Shown: one piece after another, positions 35,571-47,237 of the stretch
How the letters are laid out: each line of letters starts with the position of its first letter
Position numbering within the stretch: the stretch's first letter is position 1
Origin: Craterostigma plantagineum
Lineage: Eukaryota > Streptophyta > Magnoliopsida > Lamiales > Linderniaceae
DNA length: 64,000 nucleotides
Assembly: GCA_027422505.1 (NCBI GenBank)
Contig: JAPQWV010001551.1
Coordinates: 18,396 to 82,395, forward strand
Reading direction: 5' to 3'
Notes under the pieces: generated by a model
What the model was told of the DNA's origin: nothing
Seen by the model: the letters and a program-made list of their open reading frames with translations, nothing else
Database searches by the model: none
Position numbers and translations under genes: made by a program

Positions 35571-36695
35571 GGGACATTGACGTTTTTAGTCCCTTATGTT
35601 TAAACCTATGGCGTCCGTGGTCCCCGATGTTTCCAAGTTACATTTTTAGTCCCCGATGTTAAATATTTTACTCTATTTTAGTACCTCGGTCAAGTGATTC
35701 GTTAGTTTTAACAGAAGAATACACGTGTCATGTTTGTATTCGGTATAAAACTTAACAATAACAAAATATTCACGTCGTTTTTGAAAAAAAAAGAAAAAAA
35801 TAAAACTTAACAAAAAAATTAAGAAAATGCGAGACATTTCCCTCGCCGTCTCTCTCCTCTCCACTCTCTCTCTCTCTCTCTCTCTGTGCTGGGCAGCGAC
35901 GGAAGACAGTCGACGGACGACGTGGAGCACCGAGCCGCGACTCTGACGGTGGAGACGGCTTCGACGACCTGATTCCGGCGAACTTCGAGGCACTGGCGAG
36001 GTCGGCGACGGCTTCGAGGGGTGTCGGCTGCGATTGGTGGCCGGCAAACTCAGATCTGCCAGTTTTGGTGACGGATTCCGGTGGTCGGGGGGGCGAACTC
36101 AGATCTGCCGGTGGTGGTGACGGATTCCGGCTGCGATTGGTGGCGGCCGAACTCAGATCTGCCGGTGGTGGTGACTGATTCCGGCTTCGATCGGTGGCGG
36201 GCGAACTCAGATCTGCGTGGTGCGACTGATTCCGGCCTCGGTGGTCGGGCGAGGGCTGGATTTGCTCGGCTTCGGTGGTGAGTGGTGATGGATTCCGGCC
36301 TCGGTGGTGATGGATTCCGGCTTCGGTTGTGACGGATTCCGGCCTCGGTGGTTGGGCGACGGCTGGGTTTGTTCGCTTCGGTGGTGACGGATTCCGGCAG
36401 TGGTGGCAGGACGAGCGGATTCCGGCAGTGGTGGCACGCGAGGTCGGCGGTAGCTCCGCTTTATCGTGTTTTCTTTTTTTTTTCTTGAAATTTGTTTTTT
36501 ATATACTTTATAAATTTGATGAGGAATGTGGAAGCATTACACGTGTATTTTCTGTTAAAACTAACGTCCCACTTGACGGAGGTACTTAAATAGAGTAAAA
36601 AGTTTAACATCAGGGACTAAAAATGTAACTCGAAAACATCGGGGACCACGGACGCCCATAAATTAAACATAAGGGACTAAAAATGTCAATGTCCC
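35571..36695. mobile_element. non-autonomous Mutator-like element (MULE)
   Basis: Terminal inverted repeats of about 125 bp, starting GGGACATTGACGTTTTTAGT on the left and GGGACATTGACATTTTTAGT on the inverted right, are flanked by the 9-bp duplication TATTTAAAT (35562-35570, 36696-36704). Both features are diagnostic. The interior is GC-rich, unlike the AT-rich flanks, and carries a minisatellite, which suggests captured sequence (Pack-MULE-like), though no source gene is recognisable. Confidence 0.88.
36030..36435. repeat. GC-rich minisatellite inside the MULE
   Basis: Units of about 54 bp share AACTCAGATCTGCC and GTGACGGATTCCGGC, shortening to 24-30-bp units toward 36430. One frame reads a repeated peptide NSDLPVVVTDSG. 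A (TC)n tract lies at about 35860-35885. No sign that it is a real gene. Confidence 0.7.
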
Positions 36696-37045
36696 TATTT
36701 AAATTAATATATATATTATTTAATATAATTTTTTTGGGTTGTAAAAGAAAGTTATATTAATTAATATATATTAATTTAAATATTACTGAAATTCGTTTTT
36801 TAATATATAATTTAATAAAATATAGTTATATTTTTATTATTAATAAAATATAATATATTTTAATTTCAAAATCCAAACCCATACCGAACCGAATTACCGA
36901 TTTTTTTTAATAACCGAATACCGAACCGAATTTTTCGGTTCGGTTCGGTTCGGTTTTGTACCGAATTTTCGGTTTTTCGGTTATTCAGCTCGGTTAACCG
37001 AATAACGCACCCCCCCTAGTTGCACATAGATCAGATGGGTTAATC

Positions 37046-37288
37046 TATTGGAACCATCCCTGAAAATGCCCGTGAGTCAGTGAAGGTCAAAGCAGAGGTT
37101 TCAGATACGAAGAAAACAGAGGTTTAGACAGATAGGAAGTGAAGGCTGCTATGCTTTCAAGGGTGTTTTTAGTCATTTGCTAACTTTTAATTATTTGCTT
37201 AGCCTCTATAAATAAGCCTGTACAGTAAACTTTGTAAAATTCAATTCTCTTTTTCATCGAAGTAGAAAACATTTCCCATTTCCCATTA
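37046..37288 (+). repeat. left LTR of the second Copia element
   Basis: 243 bp, with CTCTATAAATAAGCC as a probable TATA box (about 37205). It differs from the right LTR by four one-base indels and one substitution. Confidence 0.93.
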
Positions 37289-37300
37289 TGGTATCAGAGC
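37289..37300 (+). other. primer-binding site of the second Copia element
   Basis: TGGTATCAGAGC directly abuts the left LTR and is complementary to initiator tRNA-Met. Confidence 0.9.
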
Positions 37301-37373
37301 GTTATTCACAGTGATTATCTTCTCTGCAATCTCTTGCGGCTCATTTCAAGATTCTTCATCACACTTACAGAAA

Positions 37374-40300
37374 ATGGCAGATTCCCCAAATCCAAATGCA
37401 GAGCCTACCGAGGTGTCTTAGACGATCCCTCAAATCCGTATTATCTTCACCATACAGATAATCCGGGGCTGATTCTCGTACACCAACCCCTCACAGGTGA
37501 TAACTACGGTTCTTGGAGCAGATCTATGTCGATCGCTTTATCTGTCAAGAATAATTAGGGTTCGTCGATGGCACACTCCCAGAACCAGCTCAGAGTGATC
37601 GAAAGTTATTTTTGGCTTGGAAAAGAATAACGATATCGTCATCTCATGGATTTTGAATTCCATCTCCCAAGAAATCTCGGCCAGCGTCATATATTCCGCT
37701 TCAGCTAGAGCCGTGTGGATCGACTTACAGGAACGATTCAAGAAAGCAACGGTCCCAAATTTTATCAACTAAGAAAACAGTTACTTGATCTTTCGCAGCA
37801 ACAATCAACGGCCAGCATGTACTTCACCAAATGAAGGCTTTATGGGATGAACTCAATAACTTCAGGCCTTCATGTTCGTGTGGGAAGTGTACATGTGGAG
37901 GTGTCAAAGATCTGAAAAATTATTTTGAGAAGATTATGTTGTCACTTTCTTGATGGGCCTTAATGACTCATTCTCGCACGTCAGAGGTCAAATCTTGTTA
38001 GTGGAGCCTACTCCTTCAATCAATAAGGTGTTCTCATTAGTCTCTCAAGAGGAGAGACAAAGATCAATTGCCTCTACCTTAGCAGTTGAAGATCCAACGA
38101 AGTATATGGCATTATTTTCAAGAAATGGTGCAGCACATAGTGTCACCCGACAGAATGGGCTGAAGTCCTTTTCATATTCAAGAAAGAGGGGAACAGACCA
38201 TTTTGCACACATTGCAGCAGACCTGGCCACACGATTGAGACGTGTTACAGAATTCACGGATTTCCCCGGGTTTCAGACACAAAACAAACCAAGAATGGCT
38301 AAATTCAATCAAGTGTCTTCTGATGTACCTGAGGAAGCAATAAAGGGAACAACTGAAGCTGTGAGTGTGGCGCAAAGCTTTGTGCATGCATTGAATCCTC
38401 ATCAATTGCTACAACTTCAGCAACTGATTAGTCAAAGAGGTCAGAACCATGGAGTAGACAAACCAGTGGCAAACAAAGTTGAAGGTATGTGTTTATCGTT
38501 TAATATACCTACTGGTTTTGCAAATAATTCATGGATTATAGACTCTGGCGCGTCAAGGCACATATGCTGTGAATTAAAGATGTTTGATCAATTACATAGT
38601 GTAGAATCCTCATATGTTACTTTACCAATGACATGAAAATCAAGGTAACTCAAGCTGGGAATATTGTCTTAGCTCACAACCTTGTATTGAAAGAAGTGTT
38701 GTATGTTCCGTATTTTAGATTCAATCTCATCTCGGTAAGTGCTTTAACATATGATACAATCTGCACTTGACCTTTATGGCCGATCATGTTGTGCTTCAGG
38801 ATTCAACACAACGGAGGATTGGCAAGGGTAGCAAGTTGCAAGGTTTATATGTACTTGACAGCCTTGATTTTCGATGTGATGATAAAGTTTTTGTTTCTAG
38901 TTGTATTGATAAGGCAACACCTGAACTATGGCATGCTAGGTTAGGACATCCGTCTTATAAGAAAGTAGATCTCATGAAACATATCTTGCACTGTACTAAA
39001 CTAAATAAAAGTGAACACTTCTGCAAAATTTGCCCTTTGGCAAAGCAGACAAGTTACCTTTCAGTTGCAATTCTAGAATAGCTTGTTCTATTTTCGACTT
39101 AGTGCATTGCGATATTTGGGGTCCTTTTCAACGTTCCCTCGCACACGCATCATAGATATTTTCTTACTATAGTTGATGACCACTCGAGATTTACTTGGAC
39201 CTTTCTGCTGAAACAGAAATCGGAAGCAAAATCAGTGATAGAATTCTTTTTTAAAATGATTGAAACTCAGTTCAAGAGAACAATCAAAACATTCAGGTCT
39301 GATAATGCTAGAGAATTAAATATCAGTGATTTGTTTCGTAAATCTGGTACTTTTCAGCATTTGTCTTGTGTGGAAACACCGCAACAAAATTCGGTGGTAG
39401 AGAGAAAGCATCAACACATCTTAAATGTAGCTAGGTCTTTGTATTTTCAGTCTTCTTTGCCTATCAAGTATTGGAGTGAGTGCATACTCACAGCAACCTT
39501 CTTGATCATAGAACACCATCCAAAGTTTTAGAAAATAAGTCACCTTTTGAAGTTCTATATAACAAACCAGTGGACTACTCAATGTTGAGAGTATTTGGTT
39601 GTTTGTGCTATGCGTCAACCTTGGTTTCTAATAGAACAAAATTTGAACCTCGTGCTAAACCTTGTGTATTTTTAGGCTATCCTAATGGTATGAGAGGTAT
39701 AAGTTGTTAGATTTGCATACAAGTAGTATTTTTGTATCTAGAAATGTAAAGTTTCAGGAACAAGTTTTCCCTCTAGCTGGTCAGCACTCGGAGGAGTATG
39801 AGAAACCAATAGAAGACTTCTACTATGATGTTGTTATACCTAAGGCAGCCAATGCAAGCACAGAAGCTGTGACAATAGAGGGACACGACACGATTCAAGA
39901 AAATCAGACTCCTAACCTAACTAATAACGAGGAGGATGGAGGATCAGAAGGGACAGTTCAAGAAGATCAAACTCCTAACCAGAGTAATAGTGAGGATGAT
40001 GGAGGAGAGCACCAGATTGTTAGAAGATCAAGCAGATTGACCAAAAAGCCTGCTTATCTTCATGATTTCCACTGCAACTCCTCAGTCGCTTTCACAAGCT
40101 TATATCCTATATCTAAATTCTTGTCATATGATAGACTAACCCCTCAATATAAAGAGTTTATTACATGTATTTCTGCTGTTTCAGAACCAAAATTCTATCA
40201 CCAAGCAGTGTCTGATATTCATTGGAGGAAAGCCATGGAAGAGGAACTAAAAGCAATGGAGAGTAATCGCACGTGGGATGTGGTTCCGCTTCCTATAGGT

Positions 40301-41828
40301 AAGTCCTCAATAGGTTGACGTTGGGTATATAAGATCAAACATGATTCAAACGGAACGGTGGAACGATATAAGCAAGATTGGTGGCGAAAGGCTACAAGCA
40401 AAGGGAGGGAATCGACTATATCGAGACTTTCTCGCCAGTCGTCAAGCTGCAACTGTGAAGGTAATCCTTGCTTTAGCTGCTCAAAATAATTGGCATCTTT
40501 TCCAACTTGATATTATAATACATTTCTTAATGGGACTTGTTGGAAGAAGTGTTCATGGATTTGCCTCTAGGATATACAACATCAGATAAAGTTGTATCAG
40601 GAAATAGATTAGTATGTCGATTAAATAAATCTATTTACGGTCTGAAACAGGCTTCGAGGCAATGGAATTCAAAGTTTTCCCAAGCCTTAACTTGTTTTGG
40701 TTTTCATCAATTGAGTCAGATTACTCACTTTTTGTCAAAGTTTAGATTCAGAACTTGTTATCTTGTTAGTTTATGTAGACGATATAATCATGATAGGTCC
40801 TTTCATTGCTGCGATAAATGAAACAAAAGATTATTTGAAAAACAAATTTAAACTTAAAACTTGGGGAGGCTCAAGTATTTTCTTGGGATAGAAATTGCTC
40901 GTAACATTTCAGGTTTATATCTGTCACAACGACAATATGCTCTCAAAATACTAGAAGATACAGGCTTCCTCGGTTCCAAGCCTATGGCTACTCCTATGGA
41001 TCCTAATGCAAGCTTACACAATCAGAGGGTGAGCTACTGCCTGATCCAACCAGCTACAGAAGCTTGATTGGAAGGCTGCTATACTTGACATTCACCCGGC
41101 CGGATATCACATTTGCAGTCAATAAGTTGAGTCAATATGTTGCAGCCCCGAGACAGCCTCACATGGTAGCTGCCAACCATTTGTTAAGATATATAAAGGG
41201 CACACCTGGTCGAGGTATTTTTTTTCCAACAAAGCAGATTTACAGCTCAAGGCCTTTTCGGATTCGGATTGGGCAGCCTGTGTCGATACAAGGAAATCCG
41301 TTACGGTTTTTGCACGTTTCTTGGCGATTCTCTCATTACTTGGAAGTCAAAGAAACAAACAACCATCTCCAAATCCTCTACTGAGGCAGAATATCGAGCT
41401 CTGAGTTCCCTTACAAGCGAAATTCTGTGGATAAAACAGCTCATTCACGAGATAGGCATACGACAACGACATGTTCCAGTGTTATACTGCGACAACCAAT
41501 CTGCAATCAAGCTAGCTTCGAACCCCAAATTCCACGAACGAAGTAAGCACATTGAGATAGATTGTCACTTCATTCGGCATCACATCACAGAAGGGTCGAT
41601 CAGGTTTTGCCGGTCCGAACGCATGCTCAACTGGCAGATATTTTTACTAAAGCGCTTCCCATTATTACGTTGCGACACCTTATGTCCAAGATGTCTATAA
41701 CTGACTTGTATAGTCCATCTTGCGGGGGGCTATTGGAAACCATCCCTGAAAATGCCCGTGAGTCAGTGAAGGTCAAAGCAGAGGTTTCAGATACGAAGAA
41801 AACAGAGGTTTTGACAGATAGGAAGTGA
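37374..41828 (+). pseudogene. Copia gag-pol polyprotein, frame-broken
   Basis: The ATG at 37374 begins MADSPNPNAEP. Gag has PLTGDNYGSWSRSMSIAL and a CSCGKCTCGG stretch near 37880. Protease motif: SWIIDSGASRHIC near 38535. GAG-pre-integrase: LWHARLGHPSYKKVD near 38930. The integrase core spans 39100-39500 (FRSDNARE, ETPQQNSVVERKHQ). The reverse transcriptase spans about 40200-41000, with the YVDD catalytic motif near 40773 and SIYGLKQASRQWN near 40635. RNase H lies near 41350-41650 (SSTEAEYRALS, YCDNQSAIKLA). At least ten frame changes and stops are present. Since the LTRs are almost identical, part of this damage may be sequence error. Confidence 0.9.
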
Positions 41829-41973
41829 AGGCTGGCTATGCTTTCAAGGGTGTTTTAGTCATTTGCTAACTTTTAATTATTTGCTTAGCCTCTATAAATA
41901 AGCCTGTACAGTAAACTTTGTAAAATTCAATTCTCTTTTTCATCGAGTAGAAAACATTTCCCATTTCCCATTA
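41731..41973 (+). repeat. right LTR of the second Copia element
   Basis: 243 bp, TATTGGAAACC... to ...CCCATTA, followed by the TAATC duplication. Confidence 0.93.
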
Positions 41974-41978
41974 TAATC

Positions 41979-43128
41979 TGTAGTCGACAGTGAGGTTAAG
42001 ACTCATTTAATGTGATTTCCACGTGGTTTTCTGCATTATTGGGGAGAAAAAATATCTTCACGTATTTGCGTTTATTGGAACAAAGAATATTTTGCCTTCT
42101 AGGAATGTTAAGTGAGGTAATTAGTTCGATCTATTAAAATTCTTTACTATAATAATGTATGGCAAGGTTTTAAAAACCGGACCGGACCGGCCGGTTCGGC
42201 CGGAAACCGGCGAACCGGTCGTAAATCCGGTCCGTTTCCGGTCTGGTTTGAACTTTAATTAAAAAAAAGGAAAAACAGTAAAATACAGTATAATATACAA
42301 AATTGAGTAAATGTATCCAAATTTGAACGTGGCCCAGTGGTTAAATGATTGGCTTTTATGTGGGTTGTTGGGTTCGAATCCCACAACCCTCATTTTTCTT
42401 GTTTTAAAATAAACTAAAGCACCATATTTTTTACATTTATTTACTTTTGAACCCAATTTATAGATTTAATTTTGTAGCCTTGGTATAATTAATTTCAAAT
42501 ACCAATGCAATTTACTTTTATTAATTTTGACCCTCTATTTAATAAAATAAAAGAAGTTACTAAATAAACATCTATATACTCTATGTTATTTGGTTGATTC
42601 AATGATAAAGTATATTTAATTATATTTAAAGATACCGGTTTGACTCCGGTTTGATTCCAGTTTTATACCGGTTAAACTACTAAACCTTAAACCACTAAAA
42701 TTTCCGGTCCGTTTCGAAAACTCGATTTCAGAACCATGGTATGGACTTTAGATGATTTTGTCCGCTAGTGAATAGGTATTGAAACTAGGTGGGTGTATAT
42801 AGGAAACAAATATTTGTTTAATTTTTATTTTCTTCGATGAAAATCATGCAGCAAAATCCGGCCCAAATCTCGATTCATCTCAATCTCTTTTTCAATTGTA
42901 TCGCAAGAACACTCCCTCCAAATCTATGAACAAAGAATGGCGTTCGCGATCTAGGATTTAATCAGTTTTACCAGTTAAACCCCCAAAGGTGATGATTGGC
43001 GATTGATCCGCGGCAATTACGGGCCTCCGATTACCAAACGGCGTTCAGACGGGTGGCGATATCGATCAAATTCCGAAGCTCGCCTCTCAAAATCCGCAGC
43101 TCAATCGTCAAGTTCTGTCCATCGTGAA
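41979..43128. other. intergenic with one dispersed repeat
   Basis: Contains the ACCGG-rich repeat (42165-42740) and the SEC23 promoter/leader. An upstream in-frame ATG at 43003 is considered leader. Confidence 0.5.
42165..42740 (+). repeat. ACCGG-rich dispersed element, copy 1, with tRNA-like segment
   Basis: Begins AAGGTTTTAAAAACCGGACC and ends with TTATACCGGTTAAACTACTA, then CCATGG. At 42331-42395 it contains a box A-like TGGCCCAGTGG and a box B GGTTCGAATCC in tRNA-like spacing. A second copy lies in opposite orientation at 57523-58058. Confidence 0.65.
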
Positions 43129-46100
43129 ATGTCAAACCCTAATCAACAGCAATCATACCTCCACACTGTGCCTCCCAGCCCCCGCGTTGCAGAATCAGCT
43201 CAGGCGCATTCACATTCTCCTGCATCATCGCCGGCGCCATCGCCATCGCCATCACAGTCAAGGTTCCGCCTCCACCAATTATACAGCCAAATCGGTTCCC
43301 TTCGCCTTCAATAAGTACGCTTCCTTCCCTTTCGCCGACCAATGGTATTCCTAGGATGAGCACCCCGCAGGGCCTCCGATGTTCTCGTCGCCACTTCGAC
43401 CAGCCGCTGGGCCGTTTAGGACTTCTCCATCCACGCCTCAGCCAGTGGCTCATTCTTCCAATTCATCGCTGCCGACATCTTCAACTTCGCGTTTCTCAAA
43501 TGGATCGGCTGAAGTGCAGCTTGCGGATCAGTTTGTTGATAGTAGTGACAGCCATTCGCCCAATGTTCTATTTTCAGCTCACAAGGTATCTTTCTGGTCT
43601 TTTCTGGTGTTCTTTTAGACTTTAGTTAAAGGCTGTGAAATTGTGTGGTAGTAACTAAGTGATTGTTGAGATATTGGCTGTAACTCGTCCGTTTGCAACA
43701 AGTTTCGATGAGAACGTGTCAGAGTTTAGAACCAATGCTGTACGTATGTGATTGGAATTGTTAAAAGCATCATCAGTAATCAGGCTCAGCTGTGCGCGTT
43801 TGGTTGGGTTAATGTCAAGTTATAGAAGCCATATACTGTTCATAAAAAGCTGATTTATTTACTGGGATGGTTATGTTTTCTGGTGCATTAGACGTAGAAC
43901 CACTCAGACGTAATATAAGCATTGATACAGCTGAATCTTTAAAATTGAAATGTTTTTTCCTGGAACTGTTTTCTTGTAGTAGTATCTTATATGATGGCTT
44001 TGTTTGTTAGGTGTTGAAGCAAAAGAAACTAATGAATCTTCCGAGTTTGGGATTTGGTGCTTTGTTTTCTCCTGGGAGGGAGATTTCACAGGGGCCTCAG
44101 ATTGTACAGAGGGATCCACATCGCTGCAGCAATTGTGGCTCGTATTCTAATCTGTACTGCAGTATCTTGTTAGGTTCAGGGCAGTGGCAATGTGTGATAT
44201 GTAGAAACTTGAATGGAAGTGAAGGCGAATACATTGCTCCTAGTAAGGAGGAGTTGCGGAATTTCCCTGAATTGGCTTCGCCCCTCGTGGATTATGTTCA
44301 GACTAGCAACAAGACACCTGGTTTCACTCTAGTTTCCGACTCTAGATCCTCCGCTCCTATTGTTCTGGTAATAGATGAATGTTTGGACGAGCAAAACCTA
44401 CAGCATCTGCAAAGCTCCTTACATGCATTTATAGATTCCTTGCCTCCAACGACCAGACTTGGGATCATTCTGTACGGTCGAATGGTATCTGTGTATGATT
44501 TTTCTGAGGAATCAATGGCGTCTGCTGATGTTATTTCTGGTGATAAATCGCCGAGTGAAGATGGCTTAAGGGCACTGATCTACGGTACTGGGATATACTT
44601 GGCACCACTCCATGCATCGCTTCCTACTGCACACACAATCTTGTCGTCTTTAAGACCGTATCTTTTGAAGTTGCCAGAAGACGGCAGAGACCGTTGCTTA
44701 GGTGCAGCAGTGGAGGTTGCCCTGTCTATTGTTCAGGGACCTTCAGCTGAAATATCAAGAACTGTTGTAAAAAGGCCAGGTGGTAATAGCAGAATCATTG
44801 TTTGTGCAGGCGGGCCTTGCACCTATGGTCCTGGCTCTGTTCCTCATTCTCAGGCTCATCCAAATTATGCTCATATGGAGAAATCGGCGTCAAAATGGAT
44901 GGACAATCTTGGTCGTGAGGCTCGTAGGCGAAATACGGTAGTTGATGTACTTTGTGCAGGGACATGCCCTATTCGAGTTCCTATAGTACAGCCTCTGGCT
45001 AAATCTTCTGGGGGAGCGTTGATTCTCCACGACGACTTTGGTGAAGCATATGGTGTGAACTTGCAGAGGGCATCATTGAGGACTGCTGGTTCACACGGTT
45101 TATTGGAGATTCGCTGTTCGGATGATATTTTTATAAGTCAGGTCATAGGCCCTGGCGAGGAGGCACAGATGGATAGCCAAGAATATTTTAAAAACGACAT
45201 TGCCCTTTCCATACAAGTGATCAGCGTTGAAGAAACGCAGAGTTTTGCGTTGTCTATGGAAACTCGTGGAGATATCAAGAGCGATTTTGTGTACTTCCAA
45301 TTTGTAGTTCTGTATTCTAGTATTTATCAAGCCGAGATTTCTAGAGTTATTACTGTTAGGCTTCCGACGGTGGATAGTGTTTCAGCATACCTGGAGAGTG
45401 CTCAAGATGAAGTAATTGCCGTTCTTATTGGGAAAAGATGTCTTCTGCAAGCCAACAACTTTAAAAATGCTCTTGATATGAGGGTGACTATTGACGAGAG
45501 GATTAAAGATGTTGCTAGTAAGCTTGGTTCACAAGTGCCAAGCTCAAAGCTCTATCGTTATCCCAAGGAGATTTGTGTGTTGCCCGAGCTTTTATTCCAT
45601 CTGAGGAGGGGACCTCTTCTGGGGAGTATAATCAGTCATGAAGATGAGAGATCTGTTTTGAGGTCTTTGTTTCTCAACGCATCCTTTGATCTTTCCCTTC
45701 GTATGATTGCTCCTCGGTGTCTGATGCATAGAGAAGGTGGAACTTTTGAGGAGCTACCAGCTTATGATTTGGTGATGCAGTCTGATGCTGCAGTTGTTCT
45801 TGATCATGGAACTGACGTCTTCATCTGGCTGGTAAGTAAGCATGTCTCCATGTGTTACCTTTTCCTTTTCCTTCTCTGTAAACGGTAAGTGGCGAACACA
45901 ACCTGCACATTAATTCTGGAAGCTATTATTGTATAGAGGGGTCAGCATATGAGTCCTTTCCTATCTATAGATGCCCTTGCCGCACTTTGCAGTTTCCTTT
46001 CTATAATATTGTAACGTAATGCATTGGTGTGGGGCTGAAATTTGAATGGTTGTTTCAATGTGTACATTATGTGTATACATACTAGTAATTTGGCAAAGAT

Positions 46101-46968
46101 TGCAGGGTCAAGTGAGCTTGACATCCCTCCATTTTCTCGTGATAAAGCGAATATAAGATCGACCCACACTATGTGTTAGAATGATATTTGTTCATTAGCA
46201 TGTTTTTTGTTGTAACTGCTGTAATTCATTTCTACTTAGGGTGCTGAGCTCGCTGCGCAAGAAGGAAAGAGTGCTGCAGCTTTGGCAGCATGTCGAACAT
46301 TGGCCGAAGAGCTCACCGAGCTGCGTTTTCCAGCTCCTAGGATTCTTGCATTTAAGGTAGCAATCTCCTTCTTTAGCGTGCATATCCTTCAACCATGACT
46401 TCATTATAACCAACCACTGCATTCATGTAATAACAGGAAGGAAGCTCTCAAGCTCGATATTTCGTCTCTCGGTTGATACCAGCACATAAGGATCCTCCTT
46501 ATGAACAGGTTAGTTATATCATTCCAACACTTTATACAGTACTTAAGTTTGCCTAAGGAAGATTATATTTTCTTTCTCATGTTTGGTCCCTCGTGCTATC
46601 ACCCACCGTGCTACTGAATATTGATAATTGTTCCGTGATGTCCATCTTCCATTGCATTGTCAATTTGAGTCTACTTCAAATTTGAAAGCCAAAAAAATCG
46701 TTGAAGTTTGTGCATAAGAGGGTGCAAATCTGAACGAAGGATGGACATAATATCTTCACGATTTTATGGATTATGTCCAAATAGACCTCCATTTTCTAAC
46801 ACTGCTTATGAATGTATGAACGTATATTAGGAGGCGAGATTTCCTCAGCTTCGGACACTGACTACAGAGCAAAGGACGAAGTTAAAGAGCAGTTTTATAC
46901 ACTTTGACGAACCAAGCTTCTGCGAGTGGATGAGGACCTTGAAAGTATTACCTCCCGAACCAAGCTGA
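43129..46968 (+). CDS. SEC23: SEC23-like COPII coat protein (Sec23/Sec24 family)
   Basis: Five exons: 43129-43585, 44011-45831, 46240-46355, 46437-46508 and 46831-46968; all junctions are GT-AG in phase. The N-terminus (MSNPNQQQSYLHTVPPSP) is Pro/Ser-rich. Exon 2 carries the zinc finger (CSNCGSYSNLYCSILLGSGQ...CVICRNLN) and the trunk/vWA-like fold (APIVLVIDECLDEQ). The beta-sandwich region follows, then the helical domain. Exons 3-5 give the gelsolin-like C-terminus (FEELPAYDLVMQSDAAVV, LAACRTLAEELTELRFPAPR, SRLIPAHKDPPYE, FIHFDEPSFCEWM). It resembles the Arabidopsis At4g01810-type SEC23 paralogue, from memory. Role: inner COPII coat and SAR1 GAP at ER exit sites. Two one-base breaks lie in exon 1, near 43262 and at the GGG run 43370-43372. 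Exon 2 is clean over 600 codons. Confidence 0.92.
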
Positions 46969-47237
46969 GCATCACTTTCTTCGATAGCTTTTTCTCCGCG
47001 GTACGATGTTGTAATTTGTAAGAACAAAGAGGGGATGATATCAGTATTTTTTCGGACTATCCAAGTAAGTTTGCTTGATGCGTTTACCATTCAAAGTTAT
47101 GTTGTTCACATTGATCTTAGAGTGGGGATTTTGTAATTGTGATTTACTTTTCTGGGACGAGATTCGGTTTTCTTTTGTTTGAATATTACAGAACCAAAGA
47201 ACACAATGTCCGAACAAAAGAATAGACTTGTTGTGTG

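Larger units (their letters stand above)
35405..37018. mobile_element. hAT-type element with a nested MULE
   Basis: The ends TAGGGGTTTTCG... and ...CCCCCCTA are flanked by the 8-bp duplication GTTGCACA (35397-35404, 37019-37026). The subterminal regions on both sides are dense in CCGAACCGAA/TTCGGTT repeats, a style known from non-autonomous plant hAT elements. A 1.1-kb MULE sits in its middle. Confidence 0.85.
37046..41973 (+). mobile_element. Ty1/Copia retrotransposon with TA...TA LTR termini
   Basis: Two 243-bp LTRs start TATTGGAA and end TTCCCATTA, and are flanked by the 5-bp duplication TAATC (37041-37045, 41974-41978). The primer-binding site TGGTATCAGAGC follows at once (37289-37300). 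A purine tract (TTGCGGGGGGC) precedes the right LTR. The element is 4.9 kb with gag, protease, integrase, reverse transcriptase and RNase H in Copia order. Non-TG/CA termini of the TA...TA sort are known from the TARE1 group of Copia elements. LTR near-identity implies recent insertion. Confidence 0.93.

Noticed and set aside
36081..36281. Open frame with repeated NSDLPVVVTDSG peptide as a gene
   Set aside because: It is a translation of a minisatellite inside a MULE, with no promoter, splice or family support.
42331..42395. Possible tRNA gene (box A and box B present)
   Set aside because: No acceptor stem pairing or anticodon arm could be made, and the segment is part of a dispersed repeat.
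43003..43128. Upstream in-frame ATG as SEC23 start
   Set aside because: The ATG at 43129 gives a start resembling the family; the upstream codons are of leader composition.
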